DNA of 40,393 bases from contig JAGFJP010000099.1 in assembly GCA_024102665.1 (NCBI GenBank), positions 1-40,393 on the forward strand. Direction: 5' to 3'. Below are positions 15,635 through 23,986 of this stretch, piece after piece. Under the pieces are notes generated by a model. That model made no database searches. It saw nothing but the letters and a program-made list of their open reading frames with translations, and was not told the DNA's origin. Made by a program: the position numbers and the translations under genes. Position 1 is the stretch's first letter. Each line of letters starts with the position of its first letter. This stretch comes from Thiogranum sp. (GTDB taxonomy: Bacteria > Pseudomonadota > Gammaproteobacteria > DSM-19610).

Positions 15635-17561
15635 CGCGATGCAGGATGTGAAAACGCTGGCGCAACTGTTGTTGCGCAGCGATGAGCTGAAAACCGGCAT
15701 GCGTTTCCTGCACGGCGGGGAGCGAGAAAGCCTGGTCAGCTATGCGCAGTTGTTATCGCGCGCCAGGGGATTGCTGGGACATTTTCAGCAGCAGGGGCTG
15801 CGCGCCGGCGATCCGGTGCTGCTGTTCGTGGAAGACAATCGTGCTTTCATCGATGCATTCTGGGCCTGCCAGCTCGGCGGACTGGTGCCGGTGCCGCTGG
15901 CAGCCGGCGCGCAGTCGGAGTACCTGCACAAGCTGGCCGCCGTGGCGGCGAAGTTCGATGCGCCGTTTTTGTTCACGCAACGCAAGCTGTGGCATCGCCT
16001 GCCGGGCGTGGCTGACCGCACCGCCCTGTTCGGCGAACGTGTGTGTCTTGTCGATGACATCGCAGAGCTGGAACGGGCCGGCGCGCCGCACCCCGCTGCA
16101 CCGGGTGATACCGCCTTGATCCAGTTTTCCTCGGGCTCCACCAGCGAACCCAAGGGCGTGGTGCTGAGCCATGCCAACCTGCTCGCCAATATCCGCGCTA
16201 TCGGCGAGGCCGCGCGCATCGGCGCGCCTGATGTGACGCTGAGCTGGATGCCGCTCAGCCACGACATGGGGCTGGTGGGATTTCACCTGGTACCCATGTA
16301 CCACGGACTCGACCAGATTCTCATGGATACCGGTCTGTTCGTGCGCCGGCCGGCGCGCTGGCTGCAGGCGGCGCAGCGCCATGGTGCGACACTGTTGTGT
16401 TCGCCGAATTTCGGTTACCAGCACTACCTGAAATCGGTGCGCGCCGAGGATGACGCGCTCGACGTTTCGCAGGTGCGCCTGATGTTCAATGGCGCCGAGC
16501 CGGTATCGGCGCCGGTGTGCCGCGCGTTTGCCGGGCGCCTGGCGCAGCACGGTTTCGACGCGCGCGCTTTCTTCCCGGTTTACGGTCTGGCGGAAGCCAG
16601 TCTTGCGGTGACGTTCCCGGAGCCGGGCAGTGGTGTATTCGCCATGCGCGCAGCAGTGCGGGACGCGTCGGTCGGCGATGCCGTGACACTCGATGCCCGT
16701 TCGGAACACGCGCTTGAAGTGGTGTGTCTCGGGCATCCGGTGGCAAATTGCGAGTTGCGCATCTGCGATGACGCCGGACGGACGCTTCCCGCGCGCATCC
16801 TGGGACATGTGCAGATTCGCGGTGCCGGCGTGACGCGCGGCTATTACCGCTGTCCTGAATGCGACGCGGCGGCGTTTGTCGATGGCTGGCTGGACACCGG
16901 CGACCTGGGCTGGCTGGACGAGCAGGGTCTGTTCATCACCGGGCGCTGCAAGGAAGTGATGTTCGTCAGCGGACAGAACTGGTACCCGCAGGATCTCGAA
17001 CACCTGCTGCAGCACAACGCCGGCATAGATCCGGGCAAGGTGGCGCTGGCCGCCACGCGCAGCGATGATAATGCAGAAGACTGTTTGCTGGTGTTCGTGC
17101 AGCACCGGCGTGACCTGGAAAGCTTCGCGCCGACCGCGCAGCGCGTGCAGGCCGCATTGGCGGAACACGCCGGGCTGCGGGCGCAAGCCGTGATTCCCGT
17201 GCACAGCCTGCCACGCACCACCAGCGGCAAGTTGCAGCGCACGCGTCTGGCGCGGGACTACGAAGACGGTGTCTTTGCCCCGGCACTCGCCCGGCTGCGG
17301 CAAAGCGCGCAGGCCGCGGCGGTGACGGCAGCAGCCGGCGGCGTGGAAGATCAGTTGCTCGACCTGTGCCGGCAGGTGTTTCCCGACCGGGCGATCCAGG
17401 CCGACCAGAATTTCTTCGAGCTGGGTGCGGACTCATTGATGCTGGTGAAAATCCATGACGAAATCGAGACGCGTTTTCCCGGCAAGGTGGAGATCACCGA
17501 CCTGTTCGATTACCCGACGATCGGGTCGCTTGCGGCGTATATCAGCGCGAAAAACACCTGA
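15627..17561 (+). CDS. Fatty acyl-AMP ligase with fused acyl carrier domain
   Basis: This encodes 644 residues. Residues about 1-550 form an adenylate-forming domain with the AMP-binding signature FSSGSTSEPKGVVLSH and the motifs WMPLSHDMGLVGFH, YGLAEASLAVTF and DTGDLGWLDEQGLFITGRCKEV, plus the C-terminal lysine region RTTSGKLQR. The wording is closest to fatty acyl-AMP ligases (FAAL) rather than acyl-CoA synthetases. Residues about 570-644 are a carrier domain with the phosphopantetheine site LGADSLMLVK (S603). It would adenylate a fatty acid and load it on its own carrier serine. It overlaps the P450 gene, and no ketosynthase or peptide synthetase lies nearby, so the end product is unknown. 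A phosphopantetheinyl transferase would be needed from elsewhere. Confidence 0.9.
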   Translation: MADAMQDVKTLAQLLLRSDELKTGMRFLHGGERESLVSYAQLLSRARGLLGHFQQQGLRAGDPVLLFVEDNRAFIDAFWACQLGGLVPVPLAAGAQSEYLHKLAAVAAKFDAPFLFTQRKLWHRLPGVADRTALFGERVCLVDDIAELERAGAPHPAAPGDTALIQFSSGSTSEPKGVVLSHANLLANIRAIGEAARIGAPDVTLSWMPLSHDMGLVGFHLVPMYHGLDQILMDTGLFVRRPARWLQAAQRHGATLLCSPNFGYQHYLKSVRAEDDALDVSQVRLMFNGAEPVSAPVCRAFAGRLAQHGFDARAFFPVYGLAEASLAVTFPEPGSGVFAMRAAVRDASVGDAVTLDARSEHALEVVCLGHPVANCELRICDDAGRTLPARILGHVQIRGAGVTRGYYRCPECDAAAFVDGWLDTGDLGWLDEQGLFITGRCKEVMFVSGQNWYPQDLEHLLQHNAGIDPGKVALAATRSDDNAEDCLLVFVQHRRDLESFAPTAQRVQAALAEHAGLRAQAVIPVHSLPRTTSGKLQRTRLARDYEDGVFAPALARLRQSAQAAAVTAAAGGVEDQLLDLCRQVFPDRAIQADQNFFELGADSLMLVKIHDEIETRFPGKVEITDLFDYPTIGSLAAYISAKNT

Positions 17562-17596
17562 ATGAGTGGATTCCTCCGTCATTCAGTCAGTGCCGT

Positions 17597-18490
17597 TCAC
17601 TCATAAACCGATTTGCGGTACTTCCACCGCTTGTAGACCCATAGCCAGTCCTCGGGCGCTTCCCGCACCTGCTGTTCGACGCGGCTTATATAGGCTTGCA
17701 TGAGCTCGCCTTCCTGCTGAGTGTATGGCGGCTCGGCAAGGGTTTCGAAACGTATGCGGTAACGGCCCCTGCCGCTGCGCTGCATGGCGACGAACACCAG
17801 CGGCGCGCGCAACAGTCGCGCGATCTTTTCCGGCCCGGTGAAGAACGCCGTATCTCGCTCCAGGAAACGACTCCAGTATTTGTCTTCATCCGGCTGCGGA
17901 CCCTGGTCGGCCACCAGCGCAATGACGCCACCTTCGCGGGCGAAAGCCAGCAAGCCGGGCAACGCCGATTGGGAGGCGACCAGGCGGCTGCCGAAGCGGC
18001 TGCGCATCCTGTGCAACAGGGTATCGATCCCTGCGATATTGACCGGCTTGTACAGCGCCGCCAGCGGCGCGCCCAATTGCGCAGCGCAGGCCAGTTGCAG
18101 CCATTCCCAGTTACCCTGGTGGGCCGCCACAGCAACGACGGTCGTATAGCGTTGCAGCAACCCGGTGACAAGCTGTGGATTCTCGATGGTCACGCGTTGC
18201 GCGAGTTGCGCCTGCGAGAGCCGTTGCGCACTGACGGTTTCAAACAATACGTGGAGCGCATTGCGGTAGCTGCGCGCGGCCAGCCGGCGCACTGCGCGCG
18301 GCGGCGTGGCGGGAAACGCCTTTGCGATATTGTCGACAACCAGCGCGCGCTGGAAACCCAGCAGGTAATACAACACCAGGAACAGGACATCCGCGACCAG
18401 GTGCAGGAACGCCAGCGGCGCAAGCGACAGCAATCGCAGCACAGGTGGCAGCCAGGGTCTGGAATCGCTGGATGACTTCGCTTCTGACAT
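17597..18490 (-). CDS. LpxL/HtrB-family lysophospholipid or lipid A acyltransferase
   Basis: From the ATG at 18490 this is 297 residues. It has one N-terminal hydrophobic anchor (LLSLAPLAFLHLVADVLFLVLYYLLG) and the acyltransferase catalytic HxxxxE motif (HQGNWEW), with the family blocks LYKPVNIAGIDTLLHRMRSRFG, LVADQGPQPDEDKYWSRFLERDTAFF and a C-terminal WLWVYKRWKYR close to the classical HRRWK ending. LpxL-type enzymes add a secondary acyl chain to lipid A at the inner membrane from acyl-ACP. Being convergent with the P450/FAAL pair it is not in that operon, but it may share acyl chemistry. A GTG at 18529 is an alternative start; neither start has a clear ribosome binding site. Confidence 0.88.
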   Translation of the reverse strand: MSEAKSSSDSRPWLPPVLRLLSLAPLAFLHLVADVLFLVLYYLLGFQRALVVDNIAKAFPATPPRAVRRLAARSYRNALHVLFETVSAQRLSQAQLAQRVTIENPQLVTGLLQRYTTVVAVAAHQGNWEWLQLACAAQLGAPLAALYKPVNIAGIDTLLHRMRSRFGSRLVASQSALPGLLAFAREGGVIALVADQGPQPDEDKYWSRFLERDTAFFTGPEKIARLLRAPLVFVAMQRSGRGRYRIRFETLAEPPYTQQEGELMQAYISRVEQQVREAPEDWLWVYKRWKYRKSVYE

Positions 18491-18583
18491 GCGCGGCGAA
18501 TTATGGCACGCTTTGTGGCGAATCCCCACGATGGCTTGCCGCTATACTCAGGACAACGGCATAACACAGGCGGTGCGCGAACG

Positions 18584-18982
18584 ATGGATGAGGATCACCC
18601 CGAACTGCAGAGAGCGATCGCGGCGCTCAAAGAGGGCAGGTTCGATCGTTCCTTCGAGATTGTTTCCCGTCAGGCGCACACAGGCGCCTCCGTCGCCCAG
18701 CACTTTCTCGGCTGGCTTTACCATAAAGGCATTGGCACTGCGCAGGACGACGCGCAGGCGGCGTTCTGGTGGCGCAGCGCCGCCGAGCAGGGGCTTCCCG
18801 AGGCGCAACAGGGACTGGGCTGGGCCTACGCCAACGGCAAGGGTGTCGAGGAAGATGCCGCGGAAGCCTATCGCTGGTACCGGCGCGCAGCGGATGCGGG
18901 GGACGAAACGGCCCGCCAGGGCCTTGTCGAAACCGCGCAGCGACTGACTGCCGAACAGCTGCGCGCGCTCGAAGCCGAATAA
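18584..18982 (+). CDS. Sel1-repeat protein
   Basis: From the ATG at 18584 this is 132 residues with two recognisable Sel1-like repeats, AQHFLGWLYHKGIGTAQDDA followed by AAFWWRSAAEQGL, and AQQGLGWAYANGKGVEEDAA followed by EAYRWYRRAADAGD. Sel1 repeats are TPR-like helical hairpins that mediate protein-protein contacts. No signal peptide or catalytic domain is present. A longer form from 18503 lacks family support. A TATACT at 18543-18548 could be the -10 of its promoter. It is divergent from the LpxL-like gene and convergent with the channel gene. Confidence 0.8.
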   Translation: MDEDHPELQRAIAALKEGRFDRSFEIVSRQAHTGASVAQHFLGWLYHKGIGTAQDDAQAAFWWRSAAEQGLPEAQQGLGWAYANGKGVEEDAAEAYRWYRRAADAGDETARQGLVETAQRLTAEQLRALEAE

Positions 18983-19005
18983 ACCCGGTTCGATAATTGT
19001 TCAAG

Positions 19006-20703
19006 CTAGGCGTCCCGGCTGCTGGTCAGCCAGCGCCACACCGTGCCGGTGGGGCGGTCGATACCGGTGCGGGTGTATTCCAGCGCCTGGTGATCGTGCA
19101 CCACGTGGTCCATGTGGCGGTGCGCGTCCTTGCGTCCGCAGAACAGCAGCCGGTCGCCGCCACGCAGGCGCACTTCAGGCGCAGGCAGCAGCGAACTGAT
19201 GCCATCGCGTTTCAGCAGCAGGGGCACGCACGGCAGGCTCAGGGTGCGGTCGCGCGGGTCTGCGGAAATATCCTTGAGCATGACGTCCTCGCGCTGGATC
19301 AGGCAGTCGAAAACCGACGGCGTGTAGAGGGGCGAAATTTCCAGGTCCCAGATCTCCGGCGCCACTTCCTCGACGACACCGGCCACCCGGCTGACCAGCA
19401 CGTTGGCCCACTCTTCGTCCTGTTCGTTCGCCAGCCTCAGGAAATCCTCCAGCAGCGGCGCCAGTATCAGGCCCAGGATCTGTTGCGCGGCGATGGAACT
19501 CGGCTGCATGATCAGGTCGATTTTCGCGGCCTTGAAAATCGCGTCCTTGTCGCGCTGGTTCTGTCGCGCCACGGTGAACAGGCGCGGATTGAGGTCGCGG
19601 GCGGTAATCAGGATCGACAGATTGTTGGCATCGTTATCGGTGCCGGCGATGACACCGCACACTTCCTTCACCTCCGCTTCCAGCAGGGTGCTGGCCTCGG
19701 TGCCACGACCGACGATGGTTCCCTCGGGCGCCTGCGTGGCATCGATGTCCGCCTCGATGAGCCGGGTCTTGATCCCTTCCCTGGAAAGATATTCGCGCAC
19801 CGCCTTGCCGAAACGCCCGAAGCCGCACAGGATCCAGGTGCCGGCAGGCGGGCTCTTCAATTCTGTCAGGGGCGCATTGTGCACCGCGGTCATCCATTCA
19901 TAGACCAGGTACATGCTCGGTGAATGGAACATCATGGCGAAACGCGCCGCGAAGATGTCAAACGGGTCGATGATGTGATCGGTGCCGAAAGAGTTCATGT
20001 TGGCCGCGGCGTCGCGGGACTCCGACTGGCAGAATACCGTGACGTCCGGCGCCAGCAGTTTGCTGGTGATGGCGATGCTCAGATTGTGATGGTCGCTGCC
20101 GGTGAGCCCGATGACGCCGCGGCACCTGGGGTGTTTGAGGCCCGCGGCAAGCAAGGAGGCGGAATCCGTGGCATCGGCATGCAGGCCGGGGACAGTCGCA
20201 GGCAGGTCCTCCACTTCCAGGTTGAGGATGTTCTGCTGGTCGGTGTCGATCACCACGCAGGCGATGCCGCGTTCGGTGAACTCGCGCACCAGCCAGCTGC
20301 CCGCGTCGCCGTAGCCGCAGACGATGAAAAACGGTTCCTGGAAGCCGCGCACCCGTCGCGCGAAGGCGTTGAATGCCAGTACCCTGCGAAAGCCGTGATC
20401 CTGGATCAGCGTCAGTATCGAACCGATGGCGTACAGCCACGACACCACGGCGGCGTAGATTACCAACGTCGTCCACATGCGCTGCGCATCGGTGAAGGCA
20501 TAGGGTATTTCGCCGAGGCCGATGGTCGAACCCAGGAAACTGACAAAATAAACGGCGTGGAAAAAGCCCATACGCCAGGGGTTGCCCTGGTCGTCGACGC
20601 CGGGAATCAGCACCAGCCCAAGCACAGAAATGGCATAGGTGATGATGACGATAATCAGCGGCAGGCGCATGCGCCGCAGTATCAGGTAGACGACGTTGTG
20701 CAT
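19006..20703 (-). CDS. Potassium-channel-like protein with two RCK/TrkA-N domains
   Basis: This 565-residue protein begins with two membrane helices (about 14-34 and 76-100) flanking a pore loop, then has two RCK nucleotide-binding domains: the first from about residue 125 (FIVCGYGDAGSWLV), the second from about residue 292 (WILCGFGRFGKAV). TrkA-C-like regions are interleaved. The pore signature is STIGLGEIP (residues 59-67), so the position of the usual GYG selectivity filter reads GLG, with E in place of the usual D. Ion selectivity is therefore uncertain. It would be a homotetrameric inner-membrane channel gated by a cytoplasmic ring. The DUF6394 gene precedes it by 26 bases on the same strand. 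Confidence 0.82.
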   Translation of the reverse strand: MHNVVYLILRRMRLPLIIVIITYAISVLGLVLIPGVDDQGNPWRMGFFHAVYFVSFLGSTIGLGEIPYAFTDAQRMWTTLVIYAAVVSWLYAIGSILTLIQDHGFRRVLAFNAFARRVRGFQEPFFIVCGYGDAGSWLVREFTERGIACVVIDTDQQNILNLEVEDLPATVPGLHADATDSASLLAAGLKHPRCRGVIGLTGSDHHNLSIAITSKLLAPDVTVFCQSESRDAAANMNSFGTDHIIDPFDIFAARFAMMFHSPSMYLVYEWMTAVHNAPLTELKSPPAGTWILCGFGRFGKAVREYLSREGIKTRLIEADIDATQAPEGTIVGRGTEASTLLEAEVKEVCGVIAGTDNDANNLSILITARDLNPRLFTVARQNQRDKDAIFKAAKIDLIMQPSSIAAQQILGLILAPLLEDFLRLANEQDEEWANVLVSRVAGVVEEVAPEIWDLEISPLYTPSVFDCLIQREDVMLKDISADPRDRTLSLPCVPLLLKRDGISSLLPAPEVRLRGGDRLLFCGRKDAHRHMDHVVHDHQALEYTRTGIDRPTGTVWRWLTSSRDA

Positions 20704-20729
20704 CGCGTGTCGCTCTGCGATGACCGCCG

Positions 20730-21113
20730 CTAGCGCCGAAAGGTCACGGTTTCAACCACCAGCAGCAGTACCGAAATCAGGTTGGCCAGAAACGCCCCGC
20801 CGGACAGCGAAACAATGCTGGAAATAATGTGCGGCGTGAGTTCGGCGCCCATGACATTCACGGTATAGCCCCAGATAATGGCAGCGGTGATCAGTTGCAG
20901 GTCCGCGACCAGGCTGGTGGCCAGCAGCAGCGCGCCGATATGGGCACGGTCGCCGAACTTCATGATGGTCGCGATCAGGCTCACCACCAGAGCCGCGAAC
21001 AGCTCATAGGCATTGTGATGTGCCGGATTGTCGAGATCGCCGACGAAAAAACCGAAGTTCAGCGTCAGGGCCAGGATGGTAAAAAATGCGAAAAAAACCT
21101 TTTCCAGATTCAT
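20730..21113 (-). CDS. DUF6394 family membrane protein
   Basis: From the ATG at 21113 this is 127 residues with three to four membrane helices. MNLEKVFFAFFTILALTLNF opens the protein, followed by GDLDNPAHHNAYELFAAL and LLATSLVADLQLITAAIIWGY, the wording I associate with DUF6394 proteins. A GGAG eight bases before the ATG supports this start; a longer frame from 21254 is open but lacks support. It precedes the two-RCK channel gene by 26 bases on the same strand, so an accessory membrane subunit of the channel is a reasonable inference. No enzymatic motif is seen. Confidence 0.75.
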   Translation of the reverse strand: MNLEKVFFAFFTILALTLNFGFFVGDLDNPAHHNAYELFAALVVSLIATIMKFGDRAHIGALLLATSLVADLQLITAAIIWGYTVNVMGAELTPHIISSIVSLSGGAFLANLISVLLLVVETVTFRR

Positions 21114-21357
21114 TCTTGTAACTCCATCCACTGTTGTTATCGGGAGCGATTGCAGGCTGCAGTCATTGTAGCGGAAAAAAACGGCTTTTGGATTAAGCGC
21201 TTGGCGTACCCGATGCGGATTCTGCCCGGACCTGCAAGCGTGCGGGGGCGGCATCCTTTTGCGGGAAAAATATCGGTTAAATATAGGGGGTTACGGCCGA
21301 TAGGAGAAGAAGCGGCCGGCATCGGCGCCGGTCGTGCCCGCAAGACGGTTGGGGAAC

Positions 21358-22635
21358 ATGAAACAGACTGAACGGAAAATCAGCGTCGAGGATCTTGAGA
21401 TCGGGATGTATGTCTCGAGACTCGACCGGCCATGGGTGGAAACGCGCTTTCTGTTCCAGGGCTTCCGCATCAGCAACGATGAAGATCTCCAGGAACTGCG
21501 CAAGGTCTGTGAATACGTCTTTGTCGATCCCGAGTCTGACGAAGCCACTGCAACATCACCTGCCATGCCCCGCGCCACTCGCAAGCCGTCGCACAATCCA
21601 ACGGTAACTGTCGTTCACAGCCGCGGCTATGACAAACTGGGCGCGGTGTTCCGTTCGCCGCCCGCCGTCGAAACCTGGCCGGTCGTGAGTCGCATCGACA
21701 AGGAGATGGAGCCGGCACGCCAGAGCCGCAGCGATTCACTGGATGTCGTGAGTTCGGTGATCACCGATCTCAAGGCCGGTCGCAAGATTGCGCTGGCGTC
21801 GGTGCGCGACGGCGTGAGCGGCATGATCGACAGTATCATTCGCAACCCGGCGGCGTTTCTGTGGCTGACGCGCCTCAAGAACAAGGACTCCTACGCCTAC
21901 GCCCATTCCGTGGACGCCTGCGGGCTGGCCGTCGCGTTCGGACGTTACCTCGGATTTTCCAGGGCCGAACTCGAGAACCTCGCCATTGGCACGCTGTTGT
22001 TCGATATCGGCAAGCTGCAACTGCCCGAGAGCCTGCTCACCAAGCCGGGGCGTCTGTCCGAGCAGGAGCACAAACTGATCCTGCGCCACGTGGAGTTCGG
22101 TGTCGACATCGCGCGCGATATCGACGGCGTAAACGAAGAGGTGCTCTCGGTCATTGCCCATCATCACGAACGTCACGACGGCTCCGGTTATCCGCGCGGC
22201 CTGCCGGGCCACAAGATCCCGGTGAACGGGCGCATCGCTGCGCTGGTCGATTGCTATGACGCCATCACCAGCGATCGGCCCTACAGCCCGGCGATGTCCA
22301 CCTACGATGCCATCCAGGCGCTCTACGAATGGCGCGACAAGGATTTTCAGGCCGACATGGTGGAACAGTTCATCCAGTGCATCGGCCTGTATCCGACCGG
22401 CACCCTGGTCGAGATGAGCACCGGCGAAGTCGGCATCGTGCTGGAACAGAACCGCGTGCGCCGGCTGCGCCCCCAGGTGATGCTGCTGCTGGACAAGGAC
22501 AAGTATGTCTACGAAATGAATCCCATTCTGGACCTGATCGAAGATCCGCTGGACGCCCAGGGCAGGATCATCGAAATCCGTCAGCCGCTGCCCGCCGGTT
22601 CCTACGGCATCAATGCCGGCGACTACTACCTGTGA
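21358..22635 (+). CDS. DUF3391 plus HD-GYP domain protein (cyclic-di-GMP phosphodiesterase-like)
   Basis: This encodes 425 residues. Residues about 1-140 are a DUF3391-type N-terminal region (ISVEDLEIGMYVSRLDRPW near the start). Residues about 150-345 are an HD-GYP domain with AHSVDACGLAVAFGRYLGF, the HHE block (H268-E271) and HDGSGYP (GYP at 277-279). The usual HD dyad in LLHDIGK reads LLFDIGK here (F215-D216), so one metal-binding histidine is missing. HD-GYP proteins hydrolyse cyclic-di-GMP; whether this variant retains activity is uncertain. It overlaps the GGDEF/EAL gene by 23 bases. A GTG at 21334 is an alternative start. Confidence 0.9.
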   Translation: MKQTERKISVEDLEIGMYVSRLDRPWVETRFLFQGFRISNDEDLQELRKVCEYVFVDPESDEATATSPAMPRATRKPSHNPTVTVVHSRGYDKLGAVFRSPPAVETWPVVSRIDKEMEPARQSRSDSLDVVSSVITDLKAGRKIALASVRDGVSGMIDSIIRNPAAFLWLTRLKNKDSYAYAHSVDACGLAVAFGRYLGFSRAELENLAIGTLLFDIGKLQLPESLLTKPGRLSEQEHKLILRHVEFGVDIARDIDGVNEEVLSVIAHHHERHDGSGYPRGLPGHKIPVNGRIAALVDCYDAITSDRPYSPAMSTYDAIQALYEWRDKDFQADMVEQFIQCIGLYPTGTLVEMSTGEVGIVLEQNRVRRLRPQVMLLLDKDKYVYEMNPILDLIEDPLDAQGRIIEIRQPLPAGSYGINAGDYYL

Positions 22636-23986
22636 ACCCCCTCTCCACGCAACCGGTGCAGTGCCCGTGATCGGCCTGGCAATCAACAAGACACAGCGCC
22701 GGGAACTGCTGGATCACCTCGATCGGGAACTGGCCACGGCGCGTCATCATGGCGAGCGGCTGGCGTTGCTGGTGGTGAACCTGTGCCGGTTTCGTCAGAT
22801 CAATATCGCTTTCGGTCACGACGCCGGCGACCGGGTGCTGGAGCAGGTGTATGTGCGCATGCGTGACGCGCTGCGCAAGGATGATCTGCTGTTCCACGTC
22901 GGCAATGATGAATTCGCGGTGTTGCTGACACGCCTGCGCACGCCGCAGGTGACGAAACTGGCGGTGGAGAAAATCCTGAACAGCATCGGCGCGAACATGG
23001 ACATCGACAGCCAGACGCTGGCGGTGACCGCGGTCGCCGGCGCCGCGGTGTTTCCCGATCACGCGGGCAACCGCAACGATCTGCTGAAAGCCGCAGACTC
23101 GGCGTTGCACTTCGCCCGGGACCAGCAACTCGATTATTCCATCTACGATGCCTCCACCCGTTCCGAGGACACGCGTCTCGCCAGCCTCAAGGGCAATCTG
23201 CGCACCGCGCTCGACAACGGCGACCTGATGCTCCACTACCAGCCGCAACTGAATCTGCAGCGTGGCGTGTTGTGCGGCAGCGAAGCGCTGGCGCGCTGGC
23301 ACCACGCCGAGATGGGCTGGATTCGCCCTGACATTTTCATCGCGGTGGCGGAAAAAGCCGGGCTGATCGATTCACTGACCTACTGGTCACTCAATGTGGC
23401 GCTGCGCGAGTGGTCGCAGTTCTGCTCGTCGTGTGAGGCGACTTCGGTGGCTATCAACCTGTCGGCGAAGCTGCTGCATTCGCCGGAGCTGGTGCCAATG
23501 GTCGAACGCGCCATGAACATCTGGAACGCCGATCCGGCCTCCATCGTTCTGGAAGTCACCGAAAGCGCCATGATGGCCGATCCCGCAACCGCGCTGCATA
23601 CTCTCCGTGCACTGCACGAAATGGGGATCACTCTGTCCATCGATGATTTCGGCACCGGTTATTCGTCGCTGGCCTACCTGAAGAAACTGCCGGTCGCGGA
23701 GCTCAAGATCGACAAGAGTTTTGTCATGCACATGGCGGAGAACCGGCAGGATCGCAAAATCGTGCAGTCGGTGATCGATCTGGCACACACGCTGGAGATG
23801 CAGGTGGTGGCCGAGGGCATCGAAGACGAGCGCATACTGAACATGCTGGTTGCCATGGGCTGTGACTACGGGCAGGGGTTCTATATCGCGCGACCGATGC
23901 CGGCGGGCGAACTGCGGCCATGGGCGGAAGCGAGCGTCTGGGGCGTGCCCGCCGGGGCCGACGCGTGCGAAGTCGCTAAATCGTAA
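22613..23986 (+). CDS. GGDEF/EAL domain protein with degenerate GGDEF, probable cyclic-di-GMP phosphodiesterase
   Basis: This encodes 457 residues. The GGDEF domain (about 25-185) has GNDEF at residues 97-101 in place of GGDEF, so diguanylate cyclase activity is doubtful, although a regulatory GTP-binding role is possible. The EAL domain (about 195-440) is intact: SEALARWHH (E224-A225-L226), the ESAMM segment, IDDFGTGYSSLAYLKKLPVAELKIDKSFV and VAEGIEDE. The protein has no membrane segment or obvious sensor domain. It begins inside the end of the HD-GYP gene (23-base overlap); GTG codons at 22661 and 22667 are alternative starts. Two phosphodiesterase-type genes in one unit suggest a module lowering cyclic-di-GMP. 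The gene overlaps tail to tail with the GGT gene. Confidence 0.92.
   Translation: MPATTTCEPPLHATGAVPVIGLAINKTQRRELLDHLDRELATARHHGERLALLVVNLCRFRQINIAFGHDAGDRVLEQVYVRMRDALRKDDLLFHVGNDEFAVLLTRLRTPQVTKLAVEKILNSIGANMDIDSQTLAVTAVAGAAVFPDHAGNRNDLLKAADSALHFARDQQLDYSIYDASTRSEDTRLASLKGNLRTALDNGDLMLHYQPQLNLQRGVLCGSEALARWHHAEMGWIRPDIFIAVAEKAGLIDSLTYWSLNVALREWSQFCSSCEATSVAINLSAKLLHSPELVPMVERAMNIWNADPASIVLEVTESAMMADPATALHTLRALHEMGITLSIDDFGTGYSSLAYLKKLPVAELKIDKSFVMHMAENRQDRKIVQSVIDLAHTLEMQVVAEGIEDERILNMLVAMGCDYGQGFYIARPMPAGELRPWAEASVWGVPAGADACEVAKS

Noticed and set aside
17559-17603. Short inverted repeats TGAATGA/TCATTCA and TGAGTG/CACTCA between the FAAL and acyltransferase genes
   Set aside because: Stems are only 6-7 bp, mutually exclusive and lack a T-run, so terminator support is too weak.
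18997-19923. Forward-strand frame opposite the channel gene
   Set aside because: Shadow of the RCK domains; no family features and no ribosome binding site.
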